Shown here: in pieces, positions 1-8,319 of the stretch | Layout of the letters: each line of letters starts with the position of its first letter | How positions within the stretch are numbered: position 1 is the stretch's first letter | Assembly (NCBI RefSeq): GCF_033170155.1 | Contig: NZ_CP137079.1 | Location: forward strand, 310,001-374,000 | From: Raineyella sp. W15-4 | GTDB lineage: Bacteria; Actinomycetota; Actinomycetes; Propionibacteriales; Propionibacteriaceae | DNA length: 64,000 bases | Reading direction: 5' to 3' | Program-made: the position numbers and the translations under genes | The notes under the pieces: generated by a model | What the model was told of the DNA's origin: nothing | Seen by the model: the letters and a program-made list of their open reading frames with translations, nothing else | Databases searched by the model: none

Positions 1-813
1 CAGCAACCCGATCAGGGTGGGGACCAGTTCCCGCTGGCGCTCGGCCCGATGGATCATGCTGACCGGCAGCAGCGGCACTTCGGCCAGCAGCCAGTTCGGC
101 AGGTCGAGGGTGAGCCGGGGTGAGCGGGTGTAGCCGATCAGCGCCGCCCGCCCACCGCGCACGGTGGCGTGCAGCGCCCGGGACAGCGGCTCGCCGCCGG
201 TGGTGTCGACCACCGCATCGGCCCAGGGCCCGTCGGGGATGCCGTCGGCGGTCACCGCGGTCACTCCGTCCGGTACCAGCGCCAGCGATGACTCCCGGCC
301 GACGACGCCGATCACCTCGGCGCCGGCGAGGACGGCCAGCTGGGCAGCCACCCGGCCCACCGCCCCGGCCGCGCCGCCGACGATCACCCGCTCGCCGGCC
401 AGCACCCCGGCGACGTCGTGCACGGCGACCCACGCCGTCGTGGCGGGCACCAGGAAGGTCGCGGCGACCGGCAGCGGCAGGGCCCCCTCCTCGGGGATGA
501 GGTGGCGGTCGCGCACGACCACGTACTCGGCCCAGCAGCCGGGCCGGGTCAGCCCGATGCCCCCGCCGCGGACGATGACGCGCTGCCCGACCGGCAACGT
601 GTCGGAGGCGACGACGGTGCCGGCCGCGTCGGTGCCGCCGATGTGCGGCAGCGGCGGGCGGATGTCGAAGGTCCCGGAGGCGACGGTGAGGTCGAGGTGG
701 CCCACCGCCGCGGCGCCGACCCGGACCAGGGTGCTGCCCTCGGGGCGGGTGGGCGTCTCGACATCGTCGACGACCGGCGGACGGCCGAAGGTGTGCAGTC
801 GGGCGGCCTTCAT
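1..813 (-). CDS. Zinc-less MDR oxidoreductase (quinone oxidoreductase-like), 3' end outside window
   Basis: The reading frame starts at ATG 813 (MKAARLHTFGRPPVVDDVET) and stays open to base 1, so 271 codons are visible and the C-terminus is missing. The N-terminal GroES-like fold is followed by a Rossmann segment with the dinucleotide motif IVGGAAGAVGRVAAQ, typical of NADPH:quinone reductases in the medium-chain dehydrogenase superfamily. The catalytic-zinc Cys/His pattern and the structural-zinc Cys cluster are absent, which fits the zinc-less quinone reductase branch. It lies 43 nt downstream of the double CoA-transferase on the same strand and is probably the third gene of that operon. A role in reducing an unsaturated ketone or enoyl intermediate of the ring-cleavage pathway is inference. 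Confidence 0.8.
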   Translation of the reverse strand, partial: MKAARLHTFGRPPVVDDVETPTRPEGSTLVRVGAAAVGHLDLTVASGTFDIRPPLPHIGGTDAAGTVVASDTLPVGQRVIVRGGGIGLTRPGCWAEYVVVRDRHLIPEEGALPLPVAATFLVPATTAWVAVHDVAGVLAGERVIVGGAAGAVGRVAAQLAVLAGAEVIGVVGRESSLALVPDGVTAVTADGIPDGPWADAVVDTTGGEPLSRALHATVRGGRAALIGYTRSPRLTLDLPNWLLAEVPLLPVSMIHRAERQRELVPTLIGLL

Positions 814-856
814 GGGGACTCCTCGGGGTGCAGGGGGACGGTGGAGGGGCGGTGGG

Positions 857-3184
857 TCAGCGCAGGACGCCCCGCGCGGCGAGCGCCGCGACCCGTTCGG
901 CGGGGTAGCCGAGCGCGGTCAGCAGCCGCGTCGTGTCGGCGCCCAGCACCGGCGCCGGGCGCCGGATCGGGGTGGCCCGGTGGGGCGTACGGATCGGGCT
1001 GGCCTCGCTGAGGTGCCGGCCGGCCACCGGGTGGTCGACCGGCTGGAAGAAGCCGCGGTGGCCCAGTTGGGCGTCGGTGAGCAGGTCCCGGCCGTCCTGC
1101 ACCGGGGCGGCCGGCACGCCGGCGGTGAGCAGCGTTCCCGCGGCGTCGGTGGCGGACCGCTGCCCGGTCCAAGCGCCGATCGCGGCGTCGATCCCGGCGG
1201 CCGCGGCCCGCCGGCCGGCCGCGGTGGCGTACCCGGGGTCGGTCGCCAGGTCCGGCCGGTCGAGCACCCGGCAGAGCGCGGCCCAGTCCGCGGCGTCCCG
1301 GACGGCGACGGCGACCCAGGCGTCCGGCCCGAGGCAGCGGTGCACTCCGTGCGGGGCGAGGTCCGGGTCCGCGTTGCCCAGCGGCACCGGGGGCGCCTCG
1401 GGGTGCGCGGCCGCATCGAGCAGCACGGTCCCGAGCGAGGCGGCGGACGCCTCCAGCTGGGACAGGTCCAGGTGGGCGCCGCGGCCGGTCACCCGGCGGC
1501 AGGCCAGGGCGGCGACGACGGCGAGGGCACCGTGCAGGCCGGCCACGATGTCGGCGTGGCCGTAGATGACGCCGACCACCTCGTCGGGGCCCCAGCCGGT
1601 CAGCGCGGTGAGTCCGGAGGCGGCCGAGACGATGTCGGCGTACGTCACCCAGTCCCGGCGCGGCCCGGTGTGGCCCATCCCGGACATCGACAGGTAGACG
1701 ATGTCCGGCCGCAGCCGGCGCAGTTCCTGGTAGCCGAGACCCATCCGGGCCATCACCGAGGCGCTGAAGTTCTCCACCACGACGTCGGCGGAGGCGATCA
1801 GGTCCGCCAGCACCGCCCGGCCCTCGTCGGTGCGGGTGTCGAGCGCGATGCTGTGCTTGTTGCGGTTGTACTCGTTGAAGTAGCCACTGGTGTCCGGCCC
1901 GGCGGTCCGGTCCCGGGACAGGTGCATGGCGGGGTTGAACCGGGTCGGGTCCGGGCGGCGCACCGATTCGACCTTGATCACCTCGGCGCCGTGGTCGGCG
2001 AGCACCCGGGTGGCGAACGGCCCGGCCAGCACCCAGGTGAGGTCGACGACCCGGACCCCCGCGAGCAGCGCCGCTGGGCTCGGTGCCGGTCCTGCTGCGG
2101 CACGGGCCGCCTCGGCCCGAGGCGCCGTGACCGTCGGCCCGATGCCGGGAACGGGCGGGCGCAGTGGCCCGGCCGGCGCCCCCTCGACCCGAACGCCGAA
2201 GCCGAGGTCGGGGACGACCCGCCCGTCCAGGCAGGTCGGCCGGAAGAAGTCGCGGGAGAGCAGCTGTGGATCCTGCCGCAGCCGGTCGGGCGGATCGACC
2301 GCCGCCCAGGGCAGCCGGCGGGCCTGGGCCCGCTCCGCCCAGTCGGCCGCGTCGACCCCGGCCAGCAGATCGTCGAGGGCGGTGAAGAGTGCCGTGCGAT
2401 CGGCCGCCCGCGCTTCGGCGGTGGCCCAGCGTGGGTCGGCCAGGCCGGAGTCGAGGCCCTCCTCGGCGAGCCAGTCGAGCAGGTCGTCCCACATCCGCGG
2501 GCTGCCGCCGAGCCCGCCGCCGAGGTACCCGTCGGCGGTCCGGAACAGCCCGTGCAGCACCAGTGGGTGTTGCCGACCCGGCCGGGGGTCGACCCGGTCG
2601 GCGTGGATCGCGGTAAGTGCCCCGGTCTCCAGGCACCCGGCGACCGCCTCGAGCGCCGACACCTCCAGCACCGGGGCCGGGTCCCACCGGCCCGCCGCGA
2701 GGCAGAGCACCGCGGCGATCGCGCCGTACGCCCCGGCCAACTGCTGGGCCTGGTCCTGCGGCAGCCGCAGCGGCGGTGAGTCGGGGGTGCCGACCTGGGC
2801 GAGCATCCCGCCGCGGGCCGCGACGGTCAGGTCGGTGGCCGGCAGCCGCGCGGCCGGGCCGTCGCTGCCGTACGGGGTGATCCGGACTGTGGCGACCCGG
2901 GTGGGCACCCCGGCGGGCAGGCCGTCGGTGTGCAGGATGACGTCGGCGCCGCCCGTGAGCGTATGCCACCGGGCCGGGTCGGCCGCCGGGTCGAGCAGGA
3001 CCGAGGACTTGCCGGCGTGCCAGTGGGTGAACGGGATGCCGTCGCGGACCGCCCGCTCGGGACTGCCGCCCGGGGGCTCCACCAGCACCACGTCCCAGCC
3101 GAGCCCGACCAGCATCCGGCCGGCGGCGCGGGTCCACGGGCTGGCGAGCTCCAGCACCCGGGGCCGGCCGGTCCCGGCCGTCAC
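857..3184 (-). CDS. Fused double-domain CaiB/BaiF family CoA-transferase
   Basis: This 775-residue protein is about twice the usual length of class III CoA-transferases and consists of two tandem CaiB/BaiF units, roughly residues 5-360 and 373-775. Family members move CoA between carboxylic acids through an aspartyl-CoA intermediate. In the C-terminal unit the expected Asp is D545 in YGHADIVAGLHGALA. In the N-terminal unit the aligned segment is DQAQQLAGAYGAIA with Q148 at that position, so only the second half seems catalytic. The chosen start is GTG 3184, which overlaps the TGA of the upstream hydrolase (GTGA) and implies translational coupling. The frame stays open further upstream, but that stretch is antisense-like and overlaps a real gene. 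It probably activates an acid intermediate to a CoA thioester for the enoyl-CoA hydratase encoded in the divergent operon. Confidence 0.9.
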   Translation of the reverse strand: MTAGTGRPRVLELASPWTRAAGRMLVGLGWDVVLVEPPGGSPERAVRDGIPFTHWHAGKSSVLLDPAADPARWHTLTGGADVILHTDGLPAGVPTRVATVRITPYGSDGPAARLPATDLTVAARGGMLAQVGTPDSPPLRLPQDQAQQLAGAYGAIAAVLCLAAGRWDPAPVLEVSALEAVAGCLETGALTAIHADRVDPRPGRQHPLVLHGLFRTADGYLGGGLGGSPRMWDDLLDWLAEEGLDSGLADPRWATAEARAADRTALFTALDDLLAGVDAADWAERAQARRLPWAAVDPPDRLRQDPQLLSRDFFRPTCLDGRVVPDLGFGVRVEGAPAGPLRPPVPGIGPTVTAPRAEAARAAAGPAPSPAALLAGVRVVDLTWVLAGPFATRVLADHGAEVIKVESVRRPDPTRFNPAMHLSRDRTAGPDTSGYFNEYNRNKHSIALDTRTDEGRAVLADLIASADVVVENFSASVMARMGLGYQELRRLRPDIVYLSMSGMGHTGPRRDWVTYADIVSAASGLTALTGWGPDEVVGVIYGHADIVAGLHGALAVVAALACRRVTGRGAHLDLSQLEASAASLGTVLLDAAAHPEAPPVPLGNADPDLAPHGVHRCLGPDAWVAVAVRDAADWAALCRVLDRPDLATDPGYATAAGRRAAAAGIDAAIGAWTGQRSATDAAGTLLTAGVPAAPVQDGRDLLTDAQLGHRGFFQPVDHPVAGRHLSEASPIRTPHRATPIRRPAPVLGADTTRLLTALGYPAERVAALAARGVLR

Positions 3185-4023
3185 CGGCCCTCCGCGAGGA
3201 ACATCGCGAGCAGCGCCTCGAACTCCGCGGCCCGCTCGTACGGCACCCACAGGCCGGTGTCGGCGAACAGGTGCAGCCGGGCGCCGGGGATCCGCCGGAG
3301 CAGGAACAGCGCGTTGTCGTAGCCCTGGATCCGGTTGTGGGTGCCCCAGACGATCAGCGTCGGCGCGGTGATCCGGTCGGCCTCCCGCCACGGCTCCTCG
3401 GCCGCCGGGTGTCCGGCGACGGTCCCGGCCGGCCCGTCGGAGGTGGCCCGGCGGACCGACTCCTGGTAGCGGTCGCGGACCAGGTCGGCGGTGATCAGCG
3501 TGTGGTCGTGCATCATCAGCTTCAGGTACGCCTCCATCCGCTCCGGGGAGGGACCCGCGCCGGCGTAGTAGCCGCGGATCGCCTTCTGTCCCTCGGACGG
3601 CATGGTGGTGAACAGCGGCAGCCCGCCGGCACTGGAGACCAGCACCAGCCGGTCCACCCGGTCGGGGTGGTCGACGGCGAGCTTCATCGCCACCGCGCCG
3701 CCGGTGGCCATCCCGACCACGTCGGCCCGCTCGATGCCCAGTGCGGTCAGCATCCGGGCGAACAGCTCGGCCAGCCCCGCGTACCGGCCGCCCTCGATCC
3801 CGAACGGGTCGGAACGGCCGTAGCCCGGCAGGTCGACGACCAGCACCCGGTGGTGGGCCGCCAGGGCGTCGACGTTCTGCCCGAAGTTGCCCCACCCGTA
3901 CGCCCCCGGGGCGCCGCCGTGGATGCACAGCAGGACCGGGCCGGTGCCGGCCTCGTGGTAGTGGATCCGGGTCGGGCCGACGCTGACGAAGCGTGAGGTC
4001 GATTCCTGGGTGGAGGGCGTCAT
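3181..4023 (-). CDS. Meta-cleavage-product hydrolase homologue lacking the catalytic triad
   Basis: The 280-residue alpha/beta-hydrolase closely follows the MhpC/BphD pattern of C-C bond hydrolases, including the oxyanion-side motif IHGGAPGAYGWGNFGQN. All three triad positions are changed. The nucleophile elbow reads GMATGG (A106 for Ser), the acid position reads WGTHNRI (N230 for Asp), and the His position reads ADTGLWVPYE (L258 for His). The codons agree clearly, so this is not a frameshift. Length and codon use are normal, so the gene looks maintained rather than decaying. It heads a three-gene minus operon and is divergent from an intact paralogue. It may bind a pathway intermediate, form a complex with the intact enzyme, or catalyse a non-hydrolytic step; these are inferences. 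Confidence 0.88.
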   Translation of the reverse strand: MTPSTQESTSRFVSVGPTRIHYHEAGTGPVLLCIHGGAPGAYGWGNFGQNVDALAAHHRVLVVDLPGYGRSDPFGIEGGRYAGLAELFARMLTALGIERADVVGMATGGAVAMKLAVDHPDRVDRLVLVSSAGGLPLFTTMPSEGQKAIRGYYAGAGPSPERMEAYLKLMMHDHTLITADLVRDRYQESVRRATSDGPAGTVAGHPAAEEPWREADRITAPTLIVWGTHNRIQGYDNALFLLRRIPGARLHLFADTGLWVPYERAAEFEALLAMFLAEGR

Positions 4024-4030
4024 GGCCCGG

Positions 4031-4036
4031 ATGCTA
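4031..4036 (-). promoter_or_regulatory. -10 box of a leaderless promoter for the triad-less hydrolase
   Basis: TAGCAT on the minus strand lies 7 nt before ATG 4023. This places transcription start at or next to the start codon and leaves no room for a ribosome binding site. Confidence 0.5.
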
Positions 4037-4075
4037 GGCAGCCGGGCCGCCCACCCCCGAGGCCGCCGGACTGCT

Positions 4076-4102
4076 CAGTGGACCCGCCGGCGGGGTCCAC
4101 TG
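4076..4102. promoter_or_regulatory. 10-bp inverted repeat, probable operator between divergent operons
   Basis: CAGTGGACCC (4076-4085) is perfectly repeated inverted as GGGTCCACTG (4093-4102) with a 7-nt spacer. It lies in the 130-bp gap between the two divergent catabolic operons, about 50 nt upstream of the intact hydrolase start. No regulator gene lies next to it inside the window. Confidence 0.6.
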
Positions 4103-4126
4103 GCCGGACCTGGATCGTGGTGCGGA

Positions 4127-4156
4127 CATGGCCCGATGCGGTCCCATCGGGCCATG
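4127..4156. promoter_or_regulatory. 11-bp inverted repeat spanning the start codon of the C-C hydrolase
   Basis: CATGGCCCGAT (4127-4137) is perfectly repeated inverted as ATCGGGCCATG (4146-4156) with an 8-nt spacer. The right arm ends in the ATG of the downstream gene. It could be a DNA operator, or in RNA a hairpin that hides the start codon. Confidence 0.55.
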
Positions 4157-5023
4157 ACACAGCCTCCCCCGAGCCACTTCACCACCGTCGCCGGCGTCAC
4201 GTACCACTACCACGACCTCGGCGAGGGGACGCCGACGATCTTCCTGCACGGCGGGGGCCCGGGCTGCACCGCCTGGTCCGACTTCGGGCCGGTGGCACCG
4301 CTGTTCGCCGCCGACCGGCGCTGCCTCCTGGTCGACCTGCTGCAGTACGGCCGGTCCGACAAGGGCGAGATCGAGGGCCCGATGTGGGACCACCACGCGG
4401 CCAAGCTGGTCGCGCTGATGGACGACCTGGGCATCGAGCGGGCCGACTTCGTCTGCAACTCGTGGGGCGGCCACATGGCCCTGAAGATCGCCGCGGACCA
4501 TCCGGAGCGGGTCCGGACCGTCACCATCACCGGCAGCATGCCGGTCTTCCGCGGCCCGCTCGGCCCGCTGCCGGAGAACGGCCACCGCGGCCGCAGTGCC
4601 CGGGACCGCTACTACGGCGGCGAGGGCCCGACGAAGGAGAAGCTGCGCGAGCTGATCACCGGCCTGGAGTGGTACGACGGCGACCGGCTTCCCGAGGAGA
4701 CGCTGGAGCTGCGTTACCGGCAGAGCCTCGACCCCGAGGAGATGGCACTGGCCGGCGGGTCGGACAACCCGCGCGGCGAGTGGCAGGACATCGCCGGTGA
4801 CCTGGGCAGGATCCAGGCGCCGGTGCTGATGGCCTGGGGCATGTACGACGGCTTCCTCACCCCCGACTACCCGCTGATGCTGGCGAGCATGATCCCGCAC
4901 GGCCAGCTGTGGATCATGGACCAGGCCTCCCACCATCTGCAGGAGGAGCGGCCGCACGACTACTACACGATGGTCTCCGGCTTCCTCGCCCAGCACCTGC
5001 CCGGTGAGGGGGACCGGGCATGA
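4154..5023 (+). CDS. Meta-cleavage-product type alpha/beta hydrolase (C-C hydrolase), triad intact
   Basis: The 289-residue protein starts at ATG 4154 (MTQPPPSHFTTVAGV). The frame is open further upstream, but that part lies in the operator region. It has the family oxyanion motif LHGGGPGCTAWSDFG, nucleophile S103 in VCNSWGGHM, acid D232 in WGMYDGF and a base His at H260 in DQASHHLQEE. Family members hydrolyse the carbon-carbon bond of 2-hydroxy-6-oxo dienoates formed by extradiol ring cleavage, in the cytoplasm. Its stop overlaps the next start (ATGA), and an MhpB-like dioxygenase follows two genes later, which supports this job. Heteroaromatic ring-cleavage hydrolases of the same fold are an alternative. 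Confidence 0.88.
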   Translation: MTQPPPSHFTTVAGVTYHYHDLGEGTPTIFLHGGGPGCTAWSDFGPVAPLFAADRRCLLVDLLQYGRSDKGEIEGPMWDHHAAKLVALMDDLGIERADFVCNSWGGHMALKIAADHPERVRTVTITGSMPVFRGPLGPLPENGHRGRSARDRYYGGEGPTKEKLRELITGLEWYDGDRLPEETLELRYRQSLDPEEMALAGGSDNPRGEWQDIAGDLGRIQAPVLMAWGMYDGFLTPDYPLMLASMIPHGQLWIMDQASHHLQEERPHDYYTMVSGFLAQHLPGEGDRA

Positions 5024-6390
5024 CCGCCCCGGTCTTCGGCAACGCCTCCATCCCGGCCGACGGTGACACCCACCTGCGCGGCCTCGACGGGGTGCTGCGG
5101 GACCGGGTCCGGGCGGCCGCCGATCTCGTCACCGCCGAGCGGCTGGCCGAACTGGTCAGCGGACTGGTCGACGTGCCCAGCCCCACCGGTGACGAGCGGC
5201 CGGTCGCCGAACACCTCGTCGACCGGCTCACCGCTGCCGGTCTGGCCGCCGAACTGATGCCGCTGGACGACCGGCAGGCCAACGCCTGGGGCCGGCTGCC
5301 CGGCGACGGCACCGGCCCGTCGCTGATGCTGTACGCCCCGACCGACACGGTCACTACCGGTGACCCGGCCGAGGACCTGCCGTGGATCGGGGCGATGCGC
5401 CCCGACCTGCAGGCCCGCGCCGAGGTCCGTGGCGATTACGTGATCGGCCTGGGCGCGTCCAACCCCAAGGGCCACGCGGCCTGCGTGCTGGCCGCGGTCG
5501 AGGCGATCGCCGCCGCCGGGATCCCGCTGCACGGCGACCTTGTCGCAGCGTTCGGCGCCGGCGGGATGCCGACCAACGCCCGCCCGGGCGTCGACAACCC
5601 GCGGCTCACCACCGGCCAGGGCGCCGGCTGCTCCTTCCTGCTCGAGCAGGGTGTGCACACCGACTACGCGGTGATCGCCAAGCCCGGCTGGACCGTCGCC
5701 TGGGACGAGGTCGGCCTGACCTGGTTCGAGATCGTCGTGCACGGCACCCACACCTACACCGGCTCCCGGCACCGGCTGCCGTACCACAACACCGTCCGGC
5801 TCGCGGCCGAGGTGGTCTGCCGGCTGGAGGACTGGCTCCCCACCTACACCGCCCGGCACACCGGCGGCCAGGTCGCCCCTCAGGGCATGGTGGCCAACGT
5901 CCACGGCGGCTGGACCCGCACCGCCTCCTTCACCCCGGAGAACGTCCGGTTGATGGTCGACCTGCGGATCAGCCCGCGCTCCACCCCGAGCGAGGTGCGC
6001 CGCGAGCTCGAGGCCGAGGTCGCCCGGATCGCCGCCGAGCTCGGCACCACGGTCGACGTACGTCCCGTCCTCGCCATCCCCGGGGTGGCGAGCGACCCCG
6101 ACTCCTGGTTCGTCCGCCGGGCCGTCGGCGCCTGGGAGGCCGTCACCGGCCGGGAGCACCCGCGCACCGACAACGGCTCCGGCGCCACCGACGCGGCGAT
6201 CCTGCGCAGTCGCGGCATCCCGACCGTACGGATCGGCATGCCGAAGATCACCGATGCGCCGTTCCCGGTCGACTTCGCCATGGGGATGAACGCCGTCGAC
6301 CTGCGCGAGGCTGCCGCCTTCACCCGATTCCTGATCCGCTTCGCGCTCGAGGTCGCCTCGAGCGACCTCGACACCGCGGAGGTGCACTGA
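5020..6390 (+). CDS. M20-fold peptidase/deacylase homologue lacking metal ligands
   Basis: The 456-residue protein has the M20 (ArgE/DapE/carboxypeptidase G2) layout with a catalytic domain and an inserted dimerisation domain around residues 225-345. The standard metal-ligand positions are altered. GHxD reads YAPTDTV (P107), GAxDMKG reads GASNPKG (N148), the DEEGG position reads FGAGGMP (around 179-182), the EP motif reads AKPG (K221), and the C-terminal ligand region reads AMGMNAVDL without His. The TDAA segment is kept. The protein therefore probably does not use the normal two-zinc chemistry. It is translationally coupled on both sides (ATGA with the hydrolase, TGATG with the dioxygenase), so it belongs to the ring-cleavage pathway. 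Its reaction is unknown. Confidence 0.82.
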   Translation: MTAPVFGNASIPADGDTHLRGLDGVLRDRVRAAADLVTAERLAELVSGLVDVPSPTGDERPVAEHLVDRLTAAGLAAELMPLDDRQANAWGRLPGDGTGPSLMLYAPTDTVTTGDPAEDLPWIGAMRPDLQARAEVRGDYVIGLGASNPKGHAACVLAAVEAIAAAGIPLHGDLVAAFGAGGMPTNARPGVDNPRLTTGQGAGCSFLLEQGVHTDYAVIAKPGWTVAWDEVGLTWFEIVVHGTHTYTGSRHRLPYHNTVRLAAEVVCRLEDWLPTYTARHTGGQVAPQGMVANVHGGWTRTASFTPENVRLMVDLRISPRSTPSEVRRELEAEVARIAAELGTTVDVRPVLAIPGVASDPDSWFVRRAVGAWEAVTGREHPRTDNGSGATDAAILRSRGIPTVRIGMPKITDAPFPVDFAMGMNAVDLREAAAFTRFLIRFALEVASSDLDTAEVH

Positions 6391-7343
6391 TGGCACAGAT
6401 CGTCCTGGGCGTGGGAGCGTCCCACAGCACCCTGATGAACACCCACTGGGAGGAGACCACCCACCGGGAGGAGGCGATCACCTTCCGCGACGGGCTGGCG
6501 GAGGCCCGCCGCCGGGTCGAGGCGGCCCGGCCGGACGTGGCGCTGATCATCGGCTCCAACCACTTCCGCGGCTTCTGGCTCGACCTGATCCCCGGCTTCA
6601 CCCTCGGCGTGGGGGAGTGTCTCGCCAGCGGTGAATCCGGCACCCCGAAGGGCCCGCAGCCGGTGCACACCGGGCTGGCCCGGCACATCGTCGACGACGT
6701 CGTCGGGTCCGGCCGGGGCGACCTCGCCTTCTCCGCCCGGATGCAGATCGACCACGGCCAGAGCCACGCCATCCAGTACCTGCTGGCCGGGCTCGAGGTC
6801 CCGATCATTCCGCTGGTGGTCAACGTCTTCGCCCAGCCGCTGCCACCGCTGGCGCGCTGCCGGGAGGTCGCCGAGGCGATCCGGGCCGCCGTGGCGAGCT
6901 ACCCCGAGGACCTGCGGGTCGTGGTGATCGGCTCCGGCGGTCTGTCCCACCGGTTGCCCTGGCCTGACTGGCGTGCCCCGGAGGGCGAGGACGAGGAGTT
7001 CATGGTCCGCGCCTGGCTGGACGGTCGGCTCAACTGGTCCGACTACGACGTCCGCCGACGACAGATCATCCGCGCGGCGACATCGGCGATCACCCCGGAG
7101 TGGGACGAGGCGGTGATCGACACGTTCGTCGCCGGTCGGACCGCCGAGCTCTACGCGTACCGCACCGAGGACCTCGAGCGGGAGGCGGGCAACGGGTCCC
7201 AGGAGTTGCGCTCCTGGCTGATGATGGCGACCCTGCTGGGCGGGGCGCCGGCCGAACGGATAGCGTACGCGGCCGTGCCGGACTGGCTCACCGGGATGGG
7301 CGTCATCAGCATCACGCCGGCCGCCGCCCCGGACCGGGCCTGA
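6390..7343 (+). CDS. Extradiol ring-cleavage dioxygenase, MhpB/LigB type (class III)
   Basis: The 317-residue protein resembles 2,3-dihydroxyphenylpropionate 1,2-dioxygenase (MhpB) along its full length. Expected catalytic and iron-binding histidines are present: H12 in GASHSTLM, H58 in GSNHFRG, H122 in QIDHGQSH and H187 in GSGGLSHRLPWP. The C-terminal PDWLTGMG segment also matches MhpB. Such enzymes insert O2 next to the hydroxyls of a catechol-type ring to give a 2-hydroxy-6-oxo dienoate, which the intact hydrolase at 4154 would then split. The start codon overlaps the previous stop (TGATG). The ring substrate cannot be read from sequence; no ring hydroxylase is encoded in the window. Confidence 0.9.
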   Translation: MAQIVLGVGASHSTLMNTHWEETTHREEAITFRDGLAEARRRVEAARPDVALIIGSNHFRGFWLDLIPGFTLGVGECLASGESGTPKGPQPVHTGLARHIVDDVVGSGRGDLAFSARMQIDHGQSHAIQYLLAGLEVPIIPLVVNVFAQPLPPLARCREVAEAIRAAVASYPEDLRVVVIGSGGLSHRLPWPDWRAPEGEDEEFMVRAWLDGRLNWSDYDVRRRQIIRAATSAITPEWDEAVIDTFVAGRTAELYAYRTEDLEREAGNGSQELRSWLMMATLLGGAPAERIAYAAVPDWLTGMGVISITPAAAPDRA

Positions 7344-7347
7344 CGCC

Positions 7348-8319
7348 ATGGCGCCGCCTGTCCTGGTCCTCGGCCGGGCGGCCGTGCCCGACCTGACCGC
7401 CGCCCTCACCGACCTGCCGCACCCGCCCGACGTGCTGCTCGCCGAGGACCGGGCGGCCATGCTGCGCCACCTCGCGGTGGCCGGCGCGGTGATCGCCGAC
7501 TGGTCCGGCCGGCTGGTGCTGGACGCCGCGGCGGCCCGGGCCGGGGGGCAGGTCCGGCTGATCCAGTACCCGGGCGCCGGGCTGCACTCGATCGACGTCG
7601 ACGCCTGGCGGCGCGCCGGTGCGGAAGTCTGTCATCTCCCCGGCGCCAACGCCGCGTCGGTCGCCGAATGGTCCGTGCTCGCCGCCGGAGCGCTCTGCCG
7701 CCGGCTGCCCGGGCTCGACCAGGACCTGCGGGCCGGGCGCTGGACCTCCGGCGCGGACGTCCGCGACCTGTCCGAGCGCCGGGTCGGGGTGCTCGGCGGC
7801 GGGGCCGTCGGCTCCGCCTGCCTGCGCCTCTTCGCCGCCTTCGGCTGCCCGGTCTCCTACCATTCCCGTCGGCCACGCCCCGAGCTGCCGTACGAGTGGC
7901 GCCCCCTCGACGACCTGCTCGCCGGCTCCGACGTGCTGGTGGTGGCCGTCCCGCTCACCCCGGCCACCCGGGGCCTGCTCGGTGCCGGAGAGATCGCCCG
8001 GCTGCCGGCCGACGCGCTGCTGGTCAACGTCGGGCGTGGCCCGGTCACCGACGAGGACGCCGTGGCCGATGCGCTGCGGACCGGCCGGCTCGGCGGCGCG
8101 GCCCTCGACGTGTTCGGCGCCGAGCCACTGCCCGCCGACCATCCGCTGCGGGCGGCCCCACACACCCTGCTCAGCCCGCACGTCGCCGGCGGATCGGGGA
8201 CGGCGCGCCGGCAGATCTTCGCCGGCGTGGCCGACAACCTTGCCCGGGTCGCGGACGGCCGCGAGCCGCGCTGGCGCTGGCCCACCCCGAACCCACCGAA
8301 GGCAGGCCACGATGACTGA
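7348..8319 (+). CDS. D-2-hydroxyacid dehydrogenase, NAD(P)-dependent
   Basis: The 323-residue protein has the D-isomer-specific 2-hydroxyacid dehydrogenase fold. The nucleotide-binding motif is VGVLGGGAVGSACL, the substrate Arg is in NVGRGPV, the Glu is in DVFGAEP and the catalytic His is in LSPHVAGG. It would reduce a 2-oxoacid or oxidise a D-2-hydroxyacid. Four bases separate it from the dioxygenase stop, and the next gene overlaps it by 8 nt, so it belongs to the same operon. A 2-oxoacid is a typical product of meta-cleavage pathways, which makes this a plausible late step. Confidence 0.85.
   Translation: MAPPVLVLGRAAVPDLTAALTDLPHPPDVLLAEDRAAMLRHLAVAGAVIADWSGRLVLDAAAARAGGQVRLIQYPGAGLHSIDVDAWRRAGAEVCHLPGANAASVAEWSVLAAGALCRRLPGLDQDLRAGRWTSGADVRDLSERRVGVLGGGAVGSACLRLFAAFGCPVSYHSRRPRPELPYEWRPLDDLLAGSDVLVVAVPLTPATRGLLGAGEIARLPADALLVNVGRGPVTDEDAVADALRTGRLGGAALDVFGAEPLPADHPLRAAPHTLLSPHVAGGSGTARRQIFAGVADNLARVADGREPRWRWPTPNPPKAGHDD

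Noticed and set aside
164-2779. Very long plus-strand open frame opposite the CoA-transferase and oxidoreductase genes
   Set aside because: It is antisense to two well-recognised genes, has no family motifs and its composition is that of a GC-rich shadow frame.
3185-3928. Upstream extension of the CoA-transferase frame through the hydrolase gene
   Set aside because: The extension overlaps a conserved gene on the same strand and has no protein similarity I recognise. GTG 3184 overlapping the stop is a better start.
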